A stretch of 64,000 nucleotides of DNA from positions 124,001-188,000 of the forward strand of contig SCMV01000002.1 in NCBI GenBank assembly GCA_005502875.1, written 5' to 3'. Source of the stretch: Comamonadaceae bacterium 2PF. Lineage in GTDB: Bacteria; Pseudomonadota; Gammaproteobacteria; Burkholderiales; Burkholderiaceae_C. The stretch's first letter is position 1. Every line of letters starts with the position of its first letter. Positions 17,699-26,548 of this stretch are shown here, piece by piece. Under the pieces are notes generated by a model. That model had not been told where the DNA came from. It did no database searches and was given only the letters and a program-made list of their open reading frames with translations. Both the position numbers and the translations under genes were made by a program.

Positions 17699-20600
17699 TC
17701 ACGCTTCGCGCCACGGCACCCACTGCCCAGACCCCGTCACGAACGCCCCATGCACGGCCTGGCCCGGCTGCAAACGCCGAACCACCTCGACATACCGAGA
17801 CATCTGGGCGTGGTAGGCCGCCATGGCCAGCGGCTGCTCTCCCAGCTTGTAGTCGATCACCCACCAGGTCAGGCCTGTCGCCGTCTCAACCGCCACCAGC
17901 CGGTCGATGCGCAAGATGTCGCCGCCGTCGCTCAGCGCCACCTCGTTGCCCGCCCAATGCAGCGCCTGCGGATCCAGCCAGCGCTGGAGTTCGGGTTGGG
18001 CCAGGATGCCCGAGACCCTATCAACGGCCTCTCGCCAGTGGCTGCTTGGAAGCTGCAGCGCCTGCGCCGCAGCGTGCACCGCTTTGCCGATTCGATCGGG
18101 GCTTCGTTGCGCCAAAGGCAAGGTCGTCAGCAACTCGAGCCCTCGGTGAACGACCTGTCCCAGCGCTCGCAACAAGGCGCCTTCGGCATCGTCAACGGCC
18201 ACGGCAACAGGATCCGGCTCCGGGGGAGCCGAAGACAAGCGTTGTGGCAGGCCGGGCAGGGTCCGAAGGCGGGCGGGCGGCACGATCGCCTGGGCACCGG
18301 TCACATCGCCTGCATCTGGCCGGGGGCACCAAGGCTCCGCCTGAGCCAAGGCCGTTGCCTTGACCAACCTGTTCCACCAGCTGACGCCGCGCTCACTGCG
18401 AAAGGGCTCGTTGGCGCTGACGATCAGGCAACTGCGCGCTCGGGTCAGTGCCACGTACAAGGCATTGAGCTCTTCGCGCTGATCCGCCAGCCTCTCGGAT
18501 TCCAGTGCTTCGGCCAGCGCGGGGGGGGGCTTGGATTCAGACCGGACGAAGGCCACCCGTTGCGGGTGTGCGGCGCCCTCCGGCCAATCCACCAGCAAAC
18601 CATGGCTCATGCTGCGCGATGCCGACGGGTCGGTGTCCACCAGGAAGACCACCTCCGCCTCCAGGCCCTTGGCGCCGTGGATGGTCAGCAGCTGCACCGC
18701 CCCCTCCTGCGTTCGCGACGGCAAAGCCTGGACCGACTGCCTCAGTGCCCTCACCCAACGGTAGGGCGTGGCATCACGTCCCGCGTCCATCTCCAGGCTG
18801 TGGCGCAGCAAGGCATCGATGTGGAACAGAGCCTGCTCGCGGTAGCCCGGTGGCACCGTGGCCGCCACCCGCTCTCTGCCTGAGCCCTCTCGCAGGATGC
18901 GCGTGAGCAGGTCGTGCGGCGGCAGAACCCGCGCTGCCTGCTGCCAGCCGGCCAGCAACCTGGCTGCCCGAGACAAACCCTCTGAGTCCTCCTGATCCGC
19001 CGCCGTGCCCAGGCGCATCAACGCATCCCACCAGCTGCTGCCACCTTGGCGCGCCAGCGATGCAAGGTGCATCAGTGCGTCATCCGACACGCCAAACAAG
19101 GGAGACCTCAGGGCGTGGGCCAGCGCCAGGTCATGGTGCGCAGACACCAGCACTTCAACCGTGGCCAGCAAGTCCTGCACCTCTGGCGTGTCGATCAACG
19201 GTGTGCTGTCGGGCGCGATGTGAGGGACCCCGAATTCATCGAGCGCTTGCGCGACGAGGTTCAGCATGGCGCGGGTTCGGGCCAGCACAAAGATGTCCTG
19301 CGCCTGGTGCGTGCCCTCCTGCAGCAGCTCAGCCACCGCACAAGCAATCTGATGGGCTTCCCTGCCCTTGGCGGTGACGCTCACCACCTCTCGGGGCTGG
19401 GTGAGGGTGTCTCGCACGGCGCGCGCAGCCTCGGCTTCAGCATCGCCGACAACGGGCTCACCCGGCTCCGCCGAATCACGCATGACGCGAGGCAGGCAGC
19501 GAACGCTGGCATGCGCTTGGGAAGCCGTGGTGTGGAGCCGGAACCCCGGGAAGATGCCTTCGTTCGAGGCCTGCTCCATCACCTCGTTGAGCAACCCGAT
19601 GACCCCAGGCGCATTGCGGCGGGTGTGGTCGCAGGCAAGCAACTGCCCCCCCAAACCCTCGATGACGAAGCGCTTGGCCGCCTGAAAGACACGGGGGTCG
19701 GCGCGGCGGAAGCGATAGATGCTTTGCTTGGGGTCACCCACCAGGAAGACACGAACGCTCGACGATCCGCCCGCGCCGGCATAGGCCGACAGCCACGTGC
19801 CCAGGGCCTTCCATTGCAGGGGGCTGGTGTCCTGGAACTCGTCCATCAGCAGCTGCCGCACCTGACTGTCCAGCCGTTGCAGCACCCAATCGGACAGCGA
19901 CTCGTCGCACAGCAAGCGCGCCGCGGCCAGCTCCAGGTCCGCCATGTCGGCCAGGCCCCGCTCGCGCTTGAAATCGGCGTACACGGAGAAAAACGCCCGG
20001 GACAAGGTCACCATGTGGCAGTGCAGGCGGTGCGCTTGCTCTTGACGCATGGCCAGCACCTGGTCTTGCAGCCACGCCTGAGCCCAGGCCAGCTCTTCGC
20101 TGCTGCCCAGTTTTTTGCGCGGCTCGCCCTTGTCGGTCAGCAAGGCCTTTTGCAAGGCTTCGCTGCGCGCGACTGCATCGTTGAGCGCCAACGCATCGAC
20201 GATGGCGGCCGCGGCGCCTTGCGCCAGGCTGCCAGACGCTTGGCCGAGCTGTCCGGCCAGACCGACGAAGGCCTGCGTGGTCGAGTCCGCCATCACTGCG
20301 TCGGCCACGCAGGCCCAGGCAGACCAGCGCTCCTGCCATGCACCAGCGCTGGGGACCCCCTGCTCCAGAACGCCCGCGTCATCGGCAAGCGACAGCTCCA
20401 ATCGGTTGTGCAAGGCCTCCCGCAGCCAGCCTTCGGTGTTGAAACGCCCCGTCTCCCGCAGCACGGCTGAAAAGGCCGCGACCACCTCGTCATCGGGCTC
20501 GCCCATGCGGGCGTCGATGGAGCGCAAGAAACGCCCCCACAACGGCGCCCACGTTTCGTCGATGTCCTCGATCAGTTGCAACTCCGGTGGCAGCGACAGC

Positions 20601-21049
20601 TCCGCCAGCACATCCAGGGGCGCAGCCTTGACCAGGCGCGAGAACCAGCCGTGGATGGTGTGAATCTCGACGCCGCGCCCCTCTTGCATCCACTCCGCGT
20701 GCAGTTGCGCCAGTCGTGGCGCCCGCTCTGCCAGCATGGACTCGGGCACCCCTCGGATGCGCAACTCCTGCGCACGAGCCGCATCGTCCATGGCCGCAAA
20801 ATCGGCCAGCCACTCATGCAGGCGTTCGCGCATTTCGCCCGCAGCCTTGCGGGTGAAGGTGATGGCCAGGATCTGCTGTGGCGGCGTGCCCTCCAGCCAG
20901 GCCCGCACGATGCGAGACACCAGCATCCAGGTTTTGCCCGCCCCTGCGCAAGCCTCCACCACCACGCTGCGCGCCGGATCGCAGGCAACCTCGTAGAAAC
21001 GAGCCGGGTCCGCTGGTTGCCCGTTGATTTCGTAGGCCGATGCGCTCAT
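17699..21049 (-). CDS. UvrD-type helicase-nuclease (AddA/RecB-like)
   Basis: A 1116-residue superfamily 1A helicase with a C-terminal nuclease. Walker A ACAGAGKTW is at 33-41. Further helicase motifs include AITFTRKAAGEMRER, IHTIHGWFSRLV, LLMDEFQDTSPLQW (Walker B), GDPKQSIYRFRRAD, LLTIHGAKGLEAEVVF and ALYVALTRARSCL. The C-terminus has LRIDRLVA and WWVIDYKLGEQP, the D and DYK of a RecB-type PD-(D/E)XK nuclease. It starts inside the stop codon of the upstream AddB-like gene (ATGA), implying translational coupling. The pair would process double-strand ends for recombination in place of RecBCD, a role inferred from AddAB. Confidence 0.9.
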   Translation of the reverse strand: MSASAYEINGQPADPARFYEVACDPARSVVVEACAGAGKTWMLVSRIVRAWLEGTPPQQILAITFTRKAAGEMRERLHEWLADFAAMDDAARAQELRIRGVPESMLAERAPRLAQLHAEWMQEGRGVEIHTIHGWFSRLVKAAPLDVLAELSLPPELQLIEDIDETWAPLWGRFLRSIDARMGEPDDEVVAAFSAVLRETGRFNTEGWLREALHNRLELSLADDAGVLEQGVPSAGAWQERWSAWACVADAVMADSTTQAFVGLAGQLGQASGSLAQGAAAAIVDALALNDAVARSEALQKALLTDKGEPRKKLGSSEELAWAQAWLQDQVLAMRQEQAHRLHCHMVTLSRAFFSVYADFKRERGLADMADLELAAARLLCDESLSDWVLQRLDSQVRQLLMDEFQDTSPLQWKALGTWLSAYAGAGGSSSVRVFLVGDPKQSIYRFRRADPRVFQAAKRFVIEGLGGQLLACDHTRRNAPGVIGLLNEVMEQASNEGIFPGFRLHTTASQAHASVRCLPRVMRDSAEPGEPVVGDAEAEAARAVRDTLTQPREVVSVTAKGREAHQIACAVAELLQEGTHQAQDIFVLARTRAMLNLVAQALDEFGVPHIAPDSTPLIDTPEVQDLLATVEVLVSAHHDLALAHALRSPLFGVSDDALMHLASLARQGGSSWWDALMRLGTAADQEDSEGLSRAARLLAGWQQAARVLPPHDLLTRILREGSGRERVAATVPPGYREQALFHIDALLRHSLEMDAGRDATPYRWVRALRQSVQALPSRTQEGAVQLLTIHGAKGLEAEVVFLVDTDPSASRSMSHGLLVDWPEGAAHPQRVAFVRSESKPPPALAEALESERLADQREELNALYVALTRARSCLIVSANEPFRSERGVSWWNRLVKATALAQAEPWCPRPDAGDVTGAQAIVPPARLRTLPGLPQRLSSAPPEPDPVAVAVDDAEGALLRALGQVVHRGLELLTTLPLAQRSPDRIGKAVHAAAQALQLPSSHWREAVDRVSGILAQPELQRWLDPQALHWAGNEVALSDGGDILRIDRLVAVETATGLTWWVIDYKLGEQPLAMAAYHAQMSRYVEVVRRLQPGQAVHGAFVTGSGQWVPWREA

Positions 21050-23952
21050 GACGCGCCTCCCGGGTCCGCTTGATGCGCGTGCCAATGGCCCTTGCGACAA
21101 AGGCCACGCATGGCGCAATGCTCGCAAGCCACGCCATCGCCCAGCGCCAGCAGCGGTGCGCCCTGGTGCATCCGCACCCAATCCAGGCGAAGTTGCGAAA
21201 TCAATCGCTCCGCGCTGTCCTGGATGTCTGCGTGACGCAGGGACTCGACCTTGCGGGCATCGATGTGCACATAAGCGGCCTGCAAGTTCCCCGCAGCATG
21301 GCCTTCGCTGAGCGCAACGTAGAAAGCCAGCTGGGTGTCCTCCGCGCCGGACTTGATCTTTTGCCTGAGCACCGTGGCGCTCCCCGTCTTGTAGTCGAGC
21401 ACCATGGTCTCAACCGTTTCACGACCGCCCTCGCCGGGGGGGGGCCGGCGCACATCAACGCGGTCGAGTTGTCCCACCAGGCGCAACGACAAACCAGGGT
21501 GGGCATCATCGAGGTCGATGTGGCTGGCTCGCTCGACTTCGCAGGCCAGCACCCTCCAGCCCTCTTGTTCGTGCTTGCCCAACCAACTCACGTACGAACG
21601 CGCCAGGTCAGGCAGGGCCACTTCATGGGGACGAAAGTGCGGACGCGTCCCGTCGGACAGCAGCCCCATCTCGCGCGCAGCAGATTGAGCACACGACAAC
21701 CAGAGATCGATGTCAGCCTGCACGCTGCCTTGTGCCAGCCTTTGTTCCCGGCGTTCATGAAAGCGACGCAAGGTCTCGTGCAGCCACGAACCCTGGTCTG
21801 ACCTGGCCAGCCCCTCCTCCAGCTCATCCTGCGTCTGCAGTCGCAAAATCACCTGGGCGAAGAAGCGGTAGGGGCACTGCCTGAGCACCTCATGTTGGGT
21901 GGCGGACAACTGCTCCGGCAAGCCGATGCCCTGGTGGCCCAGCACAGGGCTGGGCGGACTCATCGGGCTGGCGTCCCATGCCTGCCAGGGGCGAGGATCC
22001 TCGCCTTGCTGCAAGCGACCGCCGCCCGAAGCAACCCAGCGGTCCAGCCAGGCGCTGGCATCCACCGGCTCACTGCCCTGCGCAACGCGGTGAAACGCAT
22101 GCAGGCTCGGTCGCGTGGCCACCAGCACAAAGGCTTCCCATTGCGCTTGCCGGACCTGCGCCGGCATGACCAGGCCCATGGCCTCTCGCAAACGCACCCC
22201 CAGCCATCCCTGTTGGGGGTTCAGTGCACCAAATTGTTTTTCATCGGCACCCGGCATCACCACCGCGTGGAAAGGACGAAGGGCCGCACGAGCCAGCGTG
22301 GTGATCAGCACATCGGGGCGCGCCGATTCAGCCTGAGGCCGGAAAGTGACCGCCTCCAGCACATCAGAGAGCCAGCGCTGAAAACTCGCGCCATCCATCC
22401 GGGTGATGCGGTGCGATTCGGGCAAGCCGCCAGGGGCGGACTTTCGCGCACCACCCAAAGGGTCCTCTGCCAGCGCATCCATGCGCAAGGTTTCCCACAA
22501 GAGCGCGCCCGCCGGGTCGGCCTGAAGTGCGTCACACGCGCCGCTTTGCATGAGCGACACCCGCAAGGCCTGCAACCACTGCTGCAGCGTGGGACGCGAT
22601 GCCGACCACAACTCCTGCAAGGGCCGCACGACCTGCCTGGACCAGGCCCAAAGCACCCGCGCTTCATCCGGCATGCGCCGGTGCGCAAGCTGCCCGCCGC
22701 CCTCCTCGCCTGGCGCTGCGGCCTCCACCTCGGTCAACAGCGACCAGGCAGCGATCAGTCCCTGTCGGCGGCACCAGCGCTCCAGCTTCCCCGTGGCCAG
22801 GTGGTCGTCAGGGGCGAACAAATCCGATGGGTCGCAAGACCTGACCCATCCAGACTTCAACCAGTCCAGCAACTCATCGGTGGACGCACGAGGGTTCGAC
22901 GCGGCAAGCAGGCGCGTGCACGCCGCTGCGGCACGCGTGGTCGACAACAGCCAGCCGGTCTCGTCTGCAACGCTGAGCCCGGATCCCTCCAGCAACGCCC
23001 GCACATGGCGGACCACCCCTCGGTCCAGGGCCAGCACGCCGACCGGCGGCGCGCCTTCCTGGCGCTCGGATGCACAGACGAGGACGCGGGCCGCAGCCTG
23101 CCTGGCTTCATCCAGCATGTCGGCACAAGCGTTGACCGTCATGATCACCGGCGCGGCGACGCCTTGCGTTGCCCTGGCTTCGGCCGCCCACCAGCACACC
23201 GGCACGCCTTCAGAGCCGGCGACGCGCTGGGCCGCAAGCATGAGCGCCCCCTCGCTGCCCGGCAACACGGTGGTCCCAACCGAAACCGCCATCCACGCGG
23301 AAGGTCTCTCTGCGTAGACAGCATCCATGGCCAAGCCGCACTCGGCGCTCGCTGCAGCCCACTCCAGGGCCCACGCCAGCAGCAGGCGCTCACGTCCGCC
23401 TGGGCCCTGCCCCATGTGCAACTGCAATGCGCCGCGCCACGAATCAATCAGTGCCTGTCGCTCAGGTGGAGGTGTTGCTTGCAATGCCCTCAACCAGGCA
23501 TGCGCGGAATCCACGACCTGGTCCAGGGCAAACTCATAGCCACGTCGATCTCGGATCAGCCACTGCTTGGCCCAGGCCTGGCGCCCGAGGCTGCGGGCGG
23601 CCTGCAAGCGATCTTCGATGGCATCCAGCGACAGCACCGCCCCGAAGACTTCCTGCCCCGACGGGTCGAGCGCCGGTGTGGCTCGCGCCCAACTGTGTGT
23701 TTCTGCCAACGACGCGATGGTTTCGATCCGGGGCAACCAGCCACCAACTGCCTGCGCCCAGGCTTGCCTGGCGGCGGCCAACAACGCCCCGACAGGCAGG
23801 GTCACCAGGGCGCTTCTGGGCTCGGCGCCCTGCGAGCACAGCCAAGCCGAGGCCTCACGAGCCCAGCTCTGCCAGGCCATGGTGGCATCACACCCTGGCT
23901 GCCAGATCCAGGGCTGGGGTGCGATCGATGGGGGCGTTTCGGCGGATGTCAA
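21046..23952 (-). CDS. PD-(D/E)XK nuclease family protein (AddB-like)
   Basis: Partner of the AddA-like helicase. About 968 residues: an inactivated helicase-like N-terminal portion without a Walker A motif, then a RecB-type nuclease with GQLDRVD near 827-831 and LDYKTGS at 851-857. Cysteines C693 (CPYRFF) and C943, C946, C952 (CEHCAMRGLC) match the four-cysteine Fe-S cluster that stabilises AddB nucleases. The start is uncertain: a TTG at 23952 gives the longest frame, and an ATG at 23880 is the next candidate; neither has a convincing ribosome-binding site. It is divergent from trxA. Confidence 0.85.
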   Translation of the reverse strand: MTSAETPPSIAPQPWIWQPGCDATMAWQSWAREASAWLCSQGAEPRSALVTLPVGALLAAARQAWAQAVGGWLPRIETIASLAETHSWARATPALDPSGQEVFGAVLSLDAIEDRLQAARSLGRQAWAKQWLIRDRRGYEFALDQVVDSAHAWLRALQATPPPERQALIDSWRGALQLHMGQGPGGRERLLLAWALEWAAASAECGLAMDAVYAERPSAWMAVSVGTTVLPGSEGALMLAAQRVAGSEGVPVCWWAAEARATQGVAAPVIMTVNACADMLDEARQAAARVLVCASERQEGAPPVGVLALDRGVVRHVRALLEGSGLSVADETGWLLSTTRAAAACTRLLAASNPRASTDELLDWLKSGWVRSCDPSDLFAPDDHLATGKLERWCRRQGLIAAWSLLTEVEAAAPGEEGGGQLAHRRMPDEARVLWAWSRQVVRPLQELWSASRPTLQQWLQALRVSLMQSGACDALQADPAGALLWETLRMDALAEDPLGGARKSAPGGLPESHRITRMDGASFQRWLSDVLEAVTFRPQAESARPDVLITTLARAALRPFHAVVMPGADEKQFGALNPQQGWLGVRLREAMGLVMPAQVRQAQWEAFVLVATRPSLHAFHRVAQGSEPVDASAWLDRWVASGGGRLQQGEDPRPWQAWDASPMSPPSPVLGHQGIGLPEQLSATQHEVLRQCPYRFFAQVILRLQTQDELEEGLARSDQGSWLHETLRRFHERREQRLAQGSVQADIDLWLSCAQSAAREMGLLSDGTRPHFRPHEVALPDLARSYVSWLGKHEQEGWRVLACEVERASHIDLDDAHPGLSLRLVGQLDRVDVRRPPPGEGGRETVETMVLDYKTGSATVLRQKIKSGAEDTQLAFYVALSEGHAAGNLQAAYVHIDARKVESLRHADIQDSAERLISQLRLDWVRMHQGAPLLALGDGVACEHCAMRGLCRKGHWHAHQADPGGAS

Positions 23953-24096
23953 GGCTGGCGGAATCTATCAGGGTGATTGATTTTGGACGCTTGAGCCCTG
24001 GGGCGGCAGCCTTCACCATCTGTGTCAGAATCACGACACCCCCGGTCTGGCGGGTTTTCCCACCCTCCTCCGCCCGACCACCTTGAGGACAGTTTC

Positions 24097-24426
24097 ATGA
24101 GCAGCGACCTGATCAAACACATCACCGACGCATCCTTCGATGCCGACGTTCTGCAAGCCGCCCAACCCGTGCTGGTGGACTACTGGGCCGAATGGTGCGG
24201 CCCCTGCAAGATGATCGCCCCCATCCTGGACGAAGTGGCCAAGGACTACAGCGGTCGCCTGGCCATCGCCAAGATGAACGTCGACCAGAACCGCGAAGTG
24301 CCCGCCAAGTTCGGCATCCGCGGCATCCCCACCTTGATGATCTTCAAGGACGGCCAACTGGCCGCCACCAAGGTTGGCGCCCTCTCGAAGGCCCAACTGA
24401 CCGCGTTCATCGACGGCCAGCTGTGA
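24097..24426 (+). CDS. trxA: Thioredoxin 1
   Basis: A 109-residue cytoplasmic disulfide reductase with the canonical WCGPCK active site (C34, C37), the cis-proline loop [14 protein letters not shown], and the family's normal length. GAGGA lies 8 bases upstream of the ATG at 24097. It supplies electrons to ribonucleotide reductase, methionine sulfoxide reductase and others, with reduction by NADPH-thioredoxin reductase (not in window). It is followed by its own terminator and then rho, the same trxA-rho order seen in E. coli. Confidence 0.97.
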   Translation: MSSDLIKHITDASFDADVLQAAQPVLVDYWAEWCGPCKMIAPILDEVAKDYSGRLAIAKMNVDQNREVPAKFGIRGIPTLMIFKDGQLAATKVGALSKAQLTAFIDGQL

Positions 24427-24433
24427 CCTTGGC

Positions 24434-24470
24434 AAACCGCCGCACCGAAATCGGTCGGCGGTTTTCTTTT
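24434..24470 (+). terminator. Rho-independent terminator of trxA
   Basis: Stem AAACCGCCG...CGGCGGTTT with an inner ACCG/CGGT pairing, ending in TTTTCTTTT, 8 bases after the trxA stop. Confidence 0.85.
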
Positions 24471-24489
24471 GCCAGACCAGGCATATAAT
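24462..24489 (+). promoter_or_regulatory. Candidate rho promoter
   Basis: A perfect TATAAT at 24484-24489 with a weak -35 (TTTTCT, 24462-24467; 16-bp spacer) embedded in the T tract of the trxA terminator. It would give a leader of roughly 185 nt ahead of rho. Confidence 0.6.
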
Positions 24490-24591
24490 GTGGTCATTGC
24501 CCTACTGAATGCGGGCAATGCCTGAAGGCTCACCGGCCACCCGGTGACCCGCCAGGGCCAGCGGCCAACGCCGCCACGCGCCCCAGGCTTG

Positions 24592-24640
24592 CGGACTCCC
24601 CCGAACTTCCCCCAGCCCACGAATTCCCCCGACCCGACGG
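24592..24640 (+). promoter_or_regulatory. C-rich, G-poor rho leader segment (candidate rut site)
   Basis: Within 24595-24637 I count about 24 C and 5 G, with three spaced CCCCC runs and many YC dinucleotides, directly upstream of the rho coding region. That is the composition of Rho-utilisation sites and fits Rho autoregulation known in E. coli. Binding is inferred. Confidence 0.5.
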
Positions 24641-24680
24641 CTTTGGTCCGATCCGGGTTTCACATTCAGGGTACCCATCC

Positions 24681-25949
24681 ATGCACCTTTCCGAACTGAA
24701 GGCCCTGCACATTTCCAAGCTCGTGGAAATGGCCGAGGCCCTGGAAATCGAAAACGTCTCTCGCATGCGCAAGCAGGAGCTGATGTTCGCGATCATGAAG
24801 AAGCGCGCCAAGGCCGGCGAACAGGTCTTCGGCGACGGCGTGCTCGAAGTGCTGCCCGACGGCTTCGGCTTCCTGCGTGCGCTCGACATGAGCTTCCTGG
24901 CCAGCACGGACGACATCTACCTGTCGCCCAGCCAGGTGCGCCGCTTCAACCTGCACACCGGCGACATGATCGAAGGCGAAGTGCGCGTGCCCAAGGACGG
25001 CGAGCGCTACTTCGCGCTGGTCAAGGTCGATCGCGTCAACGGCCTGCCGCCCGAGGTGTCGAAGAACAAGATCATGTTCGAGAACCTCACGCCGCTGTTC
25101 CCGGACGAGCAGTTCAAGCTCGAGCGCGACCTGGCCAAGGGCAACGACGACAACATCACCAGCCGCATCATCGACCTGATCGCCCCCATCGGCAAGGGTC
25201 AGCGCGCGCTGCTGGTCGCCCCGCCCAAGAGCGGCAAGACCGTGATGATGAAGAACTTGGCGCACGCGCTGACGGCCAATCACCCGGACGTGCACCTGAT
25301 CGTCCTGCTGGTCGACGAACGCCCGGAAGAAGTGACCGAAATGCAGCGCACCGTGCGCGGCGAGGTCATCAGCTCCACGTTCGACGAGCCCGCCCAGCGC
25401 CACGTGCAGGTCGCCGAGATGGTGATCGAGCGCGCCAAGCGCCTGGTCGAACTCAAGAAGGACGTGGTGATCCTGCTGGACTCGATCACCCGCCTGGCCC
25501 GCGCCTACAACAACGTGCTGCCCTCTTCGGGCAAGGTGCTGTCGGGTGGTGTGGACTCCAACGCCCTGCAACGCCCCAAGCGCTTCTTCGGCGCGGCCCG
25601 CAACATCGAAGAAGGCGGCTCGCTGACCATCATCGGCACCGCCCTGATCGACACCGGCAGCCGCATGGACGAGGTGATCTACGAAGAGTTCAAGGGCACC
25701 GGCAACTGCGAAATCCACCTGGACCGTCGCATGGCTGAAAAGCGCGTGTACCCGTCCATCCTGATCAACAAGTCGGGCACCCGCCGCGAAGAAATCCTGC
25801 TCAAGCCGGAAATCCTGCAAAAGAGCTGGATCCTGCGCAAGCTGCTCTACCCGATGGACGAGATCGAGGCGATGGAGTTCGTGCTCGACAAGATGAAGTC
25901 CACGAAGAACAACCACGATTTCTTCGACATGATGCGTCGCGGCGGCTGA
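24681..25949 (+). CDS. rho: Transcription termination factor Rho
   Basis: A 422-residue hexameric RNA-dependent ATPase/helicase that terminates untranslated transcripts. The N-terminal Rho_N helix bundle is [19 protein letters not shown]; the RNA-binding cold-shock-like domain spans about 50-125 ([22 protein letters not shown]). Walker [11 protein letters not shown] is near 180-189, Walker B near [14 protein letters not shown], and the R-loop/Q-loop region includes [22 protein letters not shown]. The length equals the family norm. It is preceded by a long C-rich leader and followed by a strong terminator. Confidence 0.98.
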   Translation: MHLSELKALHISKLVEMAEALEIENVSRMRKQELMFAIMKKRAKAGEQVFGDGVLEVLPDGFGFLRALDMSFLASTDDIYLSPSQVRRFNLHTGDMIEGEVRVPKDGERYFALVKVDRVNGLPPEVSKNKIMFENLTPLFPDEQFKLERDLAKGNDDNITSRIIDLIAPIGKGQRALLVAPPKSGKTVMMKNLAHALTANHPDVHLIVLLVDERPEEVTEMQRTVRGEVISSTFDEPAQRHVQVAEMVIERAKRLVELKKDVVILLDSITRLARAYNNVLPSSGKVLSGGVDSNALQRPKRFFGAARNIEEGGSLTIIGTALIDTGSRMDEVIYEEFKGTGNCEIHLDRRMAEKRVYPSILINKSGTRREEILLKPEILQKSWILRKLLYPMDEIEAMEFVLDKMKSTKNNHDFFDMMRRGG

Positions 25950-25980
25950 GCCCTGCGGCCGTCACCCGAGACGGACTTCA

Positions 25981-26018
25981 CGGCCCCGAAGCCCTTGCGG
26001 CTCGGGGCCGTTGTCATT
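25981..26018 (+). terminator. Rho-independent terminator after rho
   Basis: A 9-bp arm pair CGGCCCCGA / TCGGGGCCG, then TTGTCATTTT. It starts about 32 nt after the rho stop. Confidence 0.75.
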
Positions 26019-26023
26019 TTCAG

Positions 26024-26032
26024 TGCTATAAT
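26024..26032 (+). promoter_or_regulatory. Extended -10 promoter for rpmE2
   Basis: TGCTATAAT: a consensus TATAAT with the TGn extension, 87 bp before the rpmE2 start codon. There is no good -35, as expected for an extended -10 promoter. Confidence 0.6.
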
Positions 26033-26118
26033 CCAGGGTTTTCCGCTGCACGGAAAGTGCCTGACATGGTGTCGGGTGGCTCCCGGACATGCAATTTGCA
26101 AACAGCACGAGGTTTTCC

Positions 26119-26376
26119 ATGCCCAAGCAAGGTATCCACCCCAACTACCGTGACGTCGTCTTCCTGGACCAGTCCAACGGCTTCCAGTTCGTCACCCGCT
26201 CCTGCGCCCCCACCAAGGACACCGTCAAGCTGGACGACGGCCGCGAGCTGCCCCTGTTCAAGCTGGAAACCTCTTCCGAATCGCACCCCTTCTACACCGG
26301 CACCCAAAAGTCGGTGGACAACCTGGGCGGTCGCGTCGAGAAGTTCCGCAACAAGTTCGCTCAGTTCCGCAAGTGA
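26119..26376 (+). CDS. rpmE2: 50S ribosomal protein L31, type B
   Basis: An 85-residue ribosomal protein. Start [15 protein letters not shown]; the middle part [21 protein letters not shown] is the L31 signature. The four zinc-binding cysteines of type A L31 are absent (one Cys only), so this is the zinc-independent paralogue that in other bacteria replaces the zinc form under zinc limitation. GAGG at 26109-26112 precedes the ATG. No Zur box was recognised. It stands alone between two terminators, next to rho. Confidence 0.95.
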   Translation: MPKQGIHPNYRDVVFLDQSNGFQFVTRSCAPTKDTVKLDDGRELPLFKLETSSESHPFYTGTQKSVDNLGGRVEKFRNKFAQFRK

Positions 26377-26454
26377 TCGCGGGGCGTCCGGGTGGGCCAG
26401 GCCTGTTCCGGATGCCGCAGAACACCGTCGCAACGCCCGCCGTTGCGCAACGTC

Positions 26455-26482
26455 AGGGCAGCTCAGGCTGCCCTTTTTCTTT
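26455..26482 (+). terminator. Rho-independent terminator of rpmE2
   Basis: A perfect 8-bp stem AGGGCAGC-TCAG-GCTGCCCT followed by TTTTCTTTC. Confidence 0.88.
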
Positions 26483-26548
26483 CTCAGACTGCTCATGATT
26501 GAGCGCCACGTCGTCAGCCATCACACCGCCTGAAGCGTTTCGCCACCC

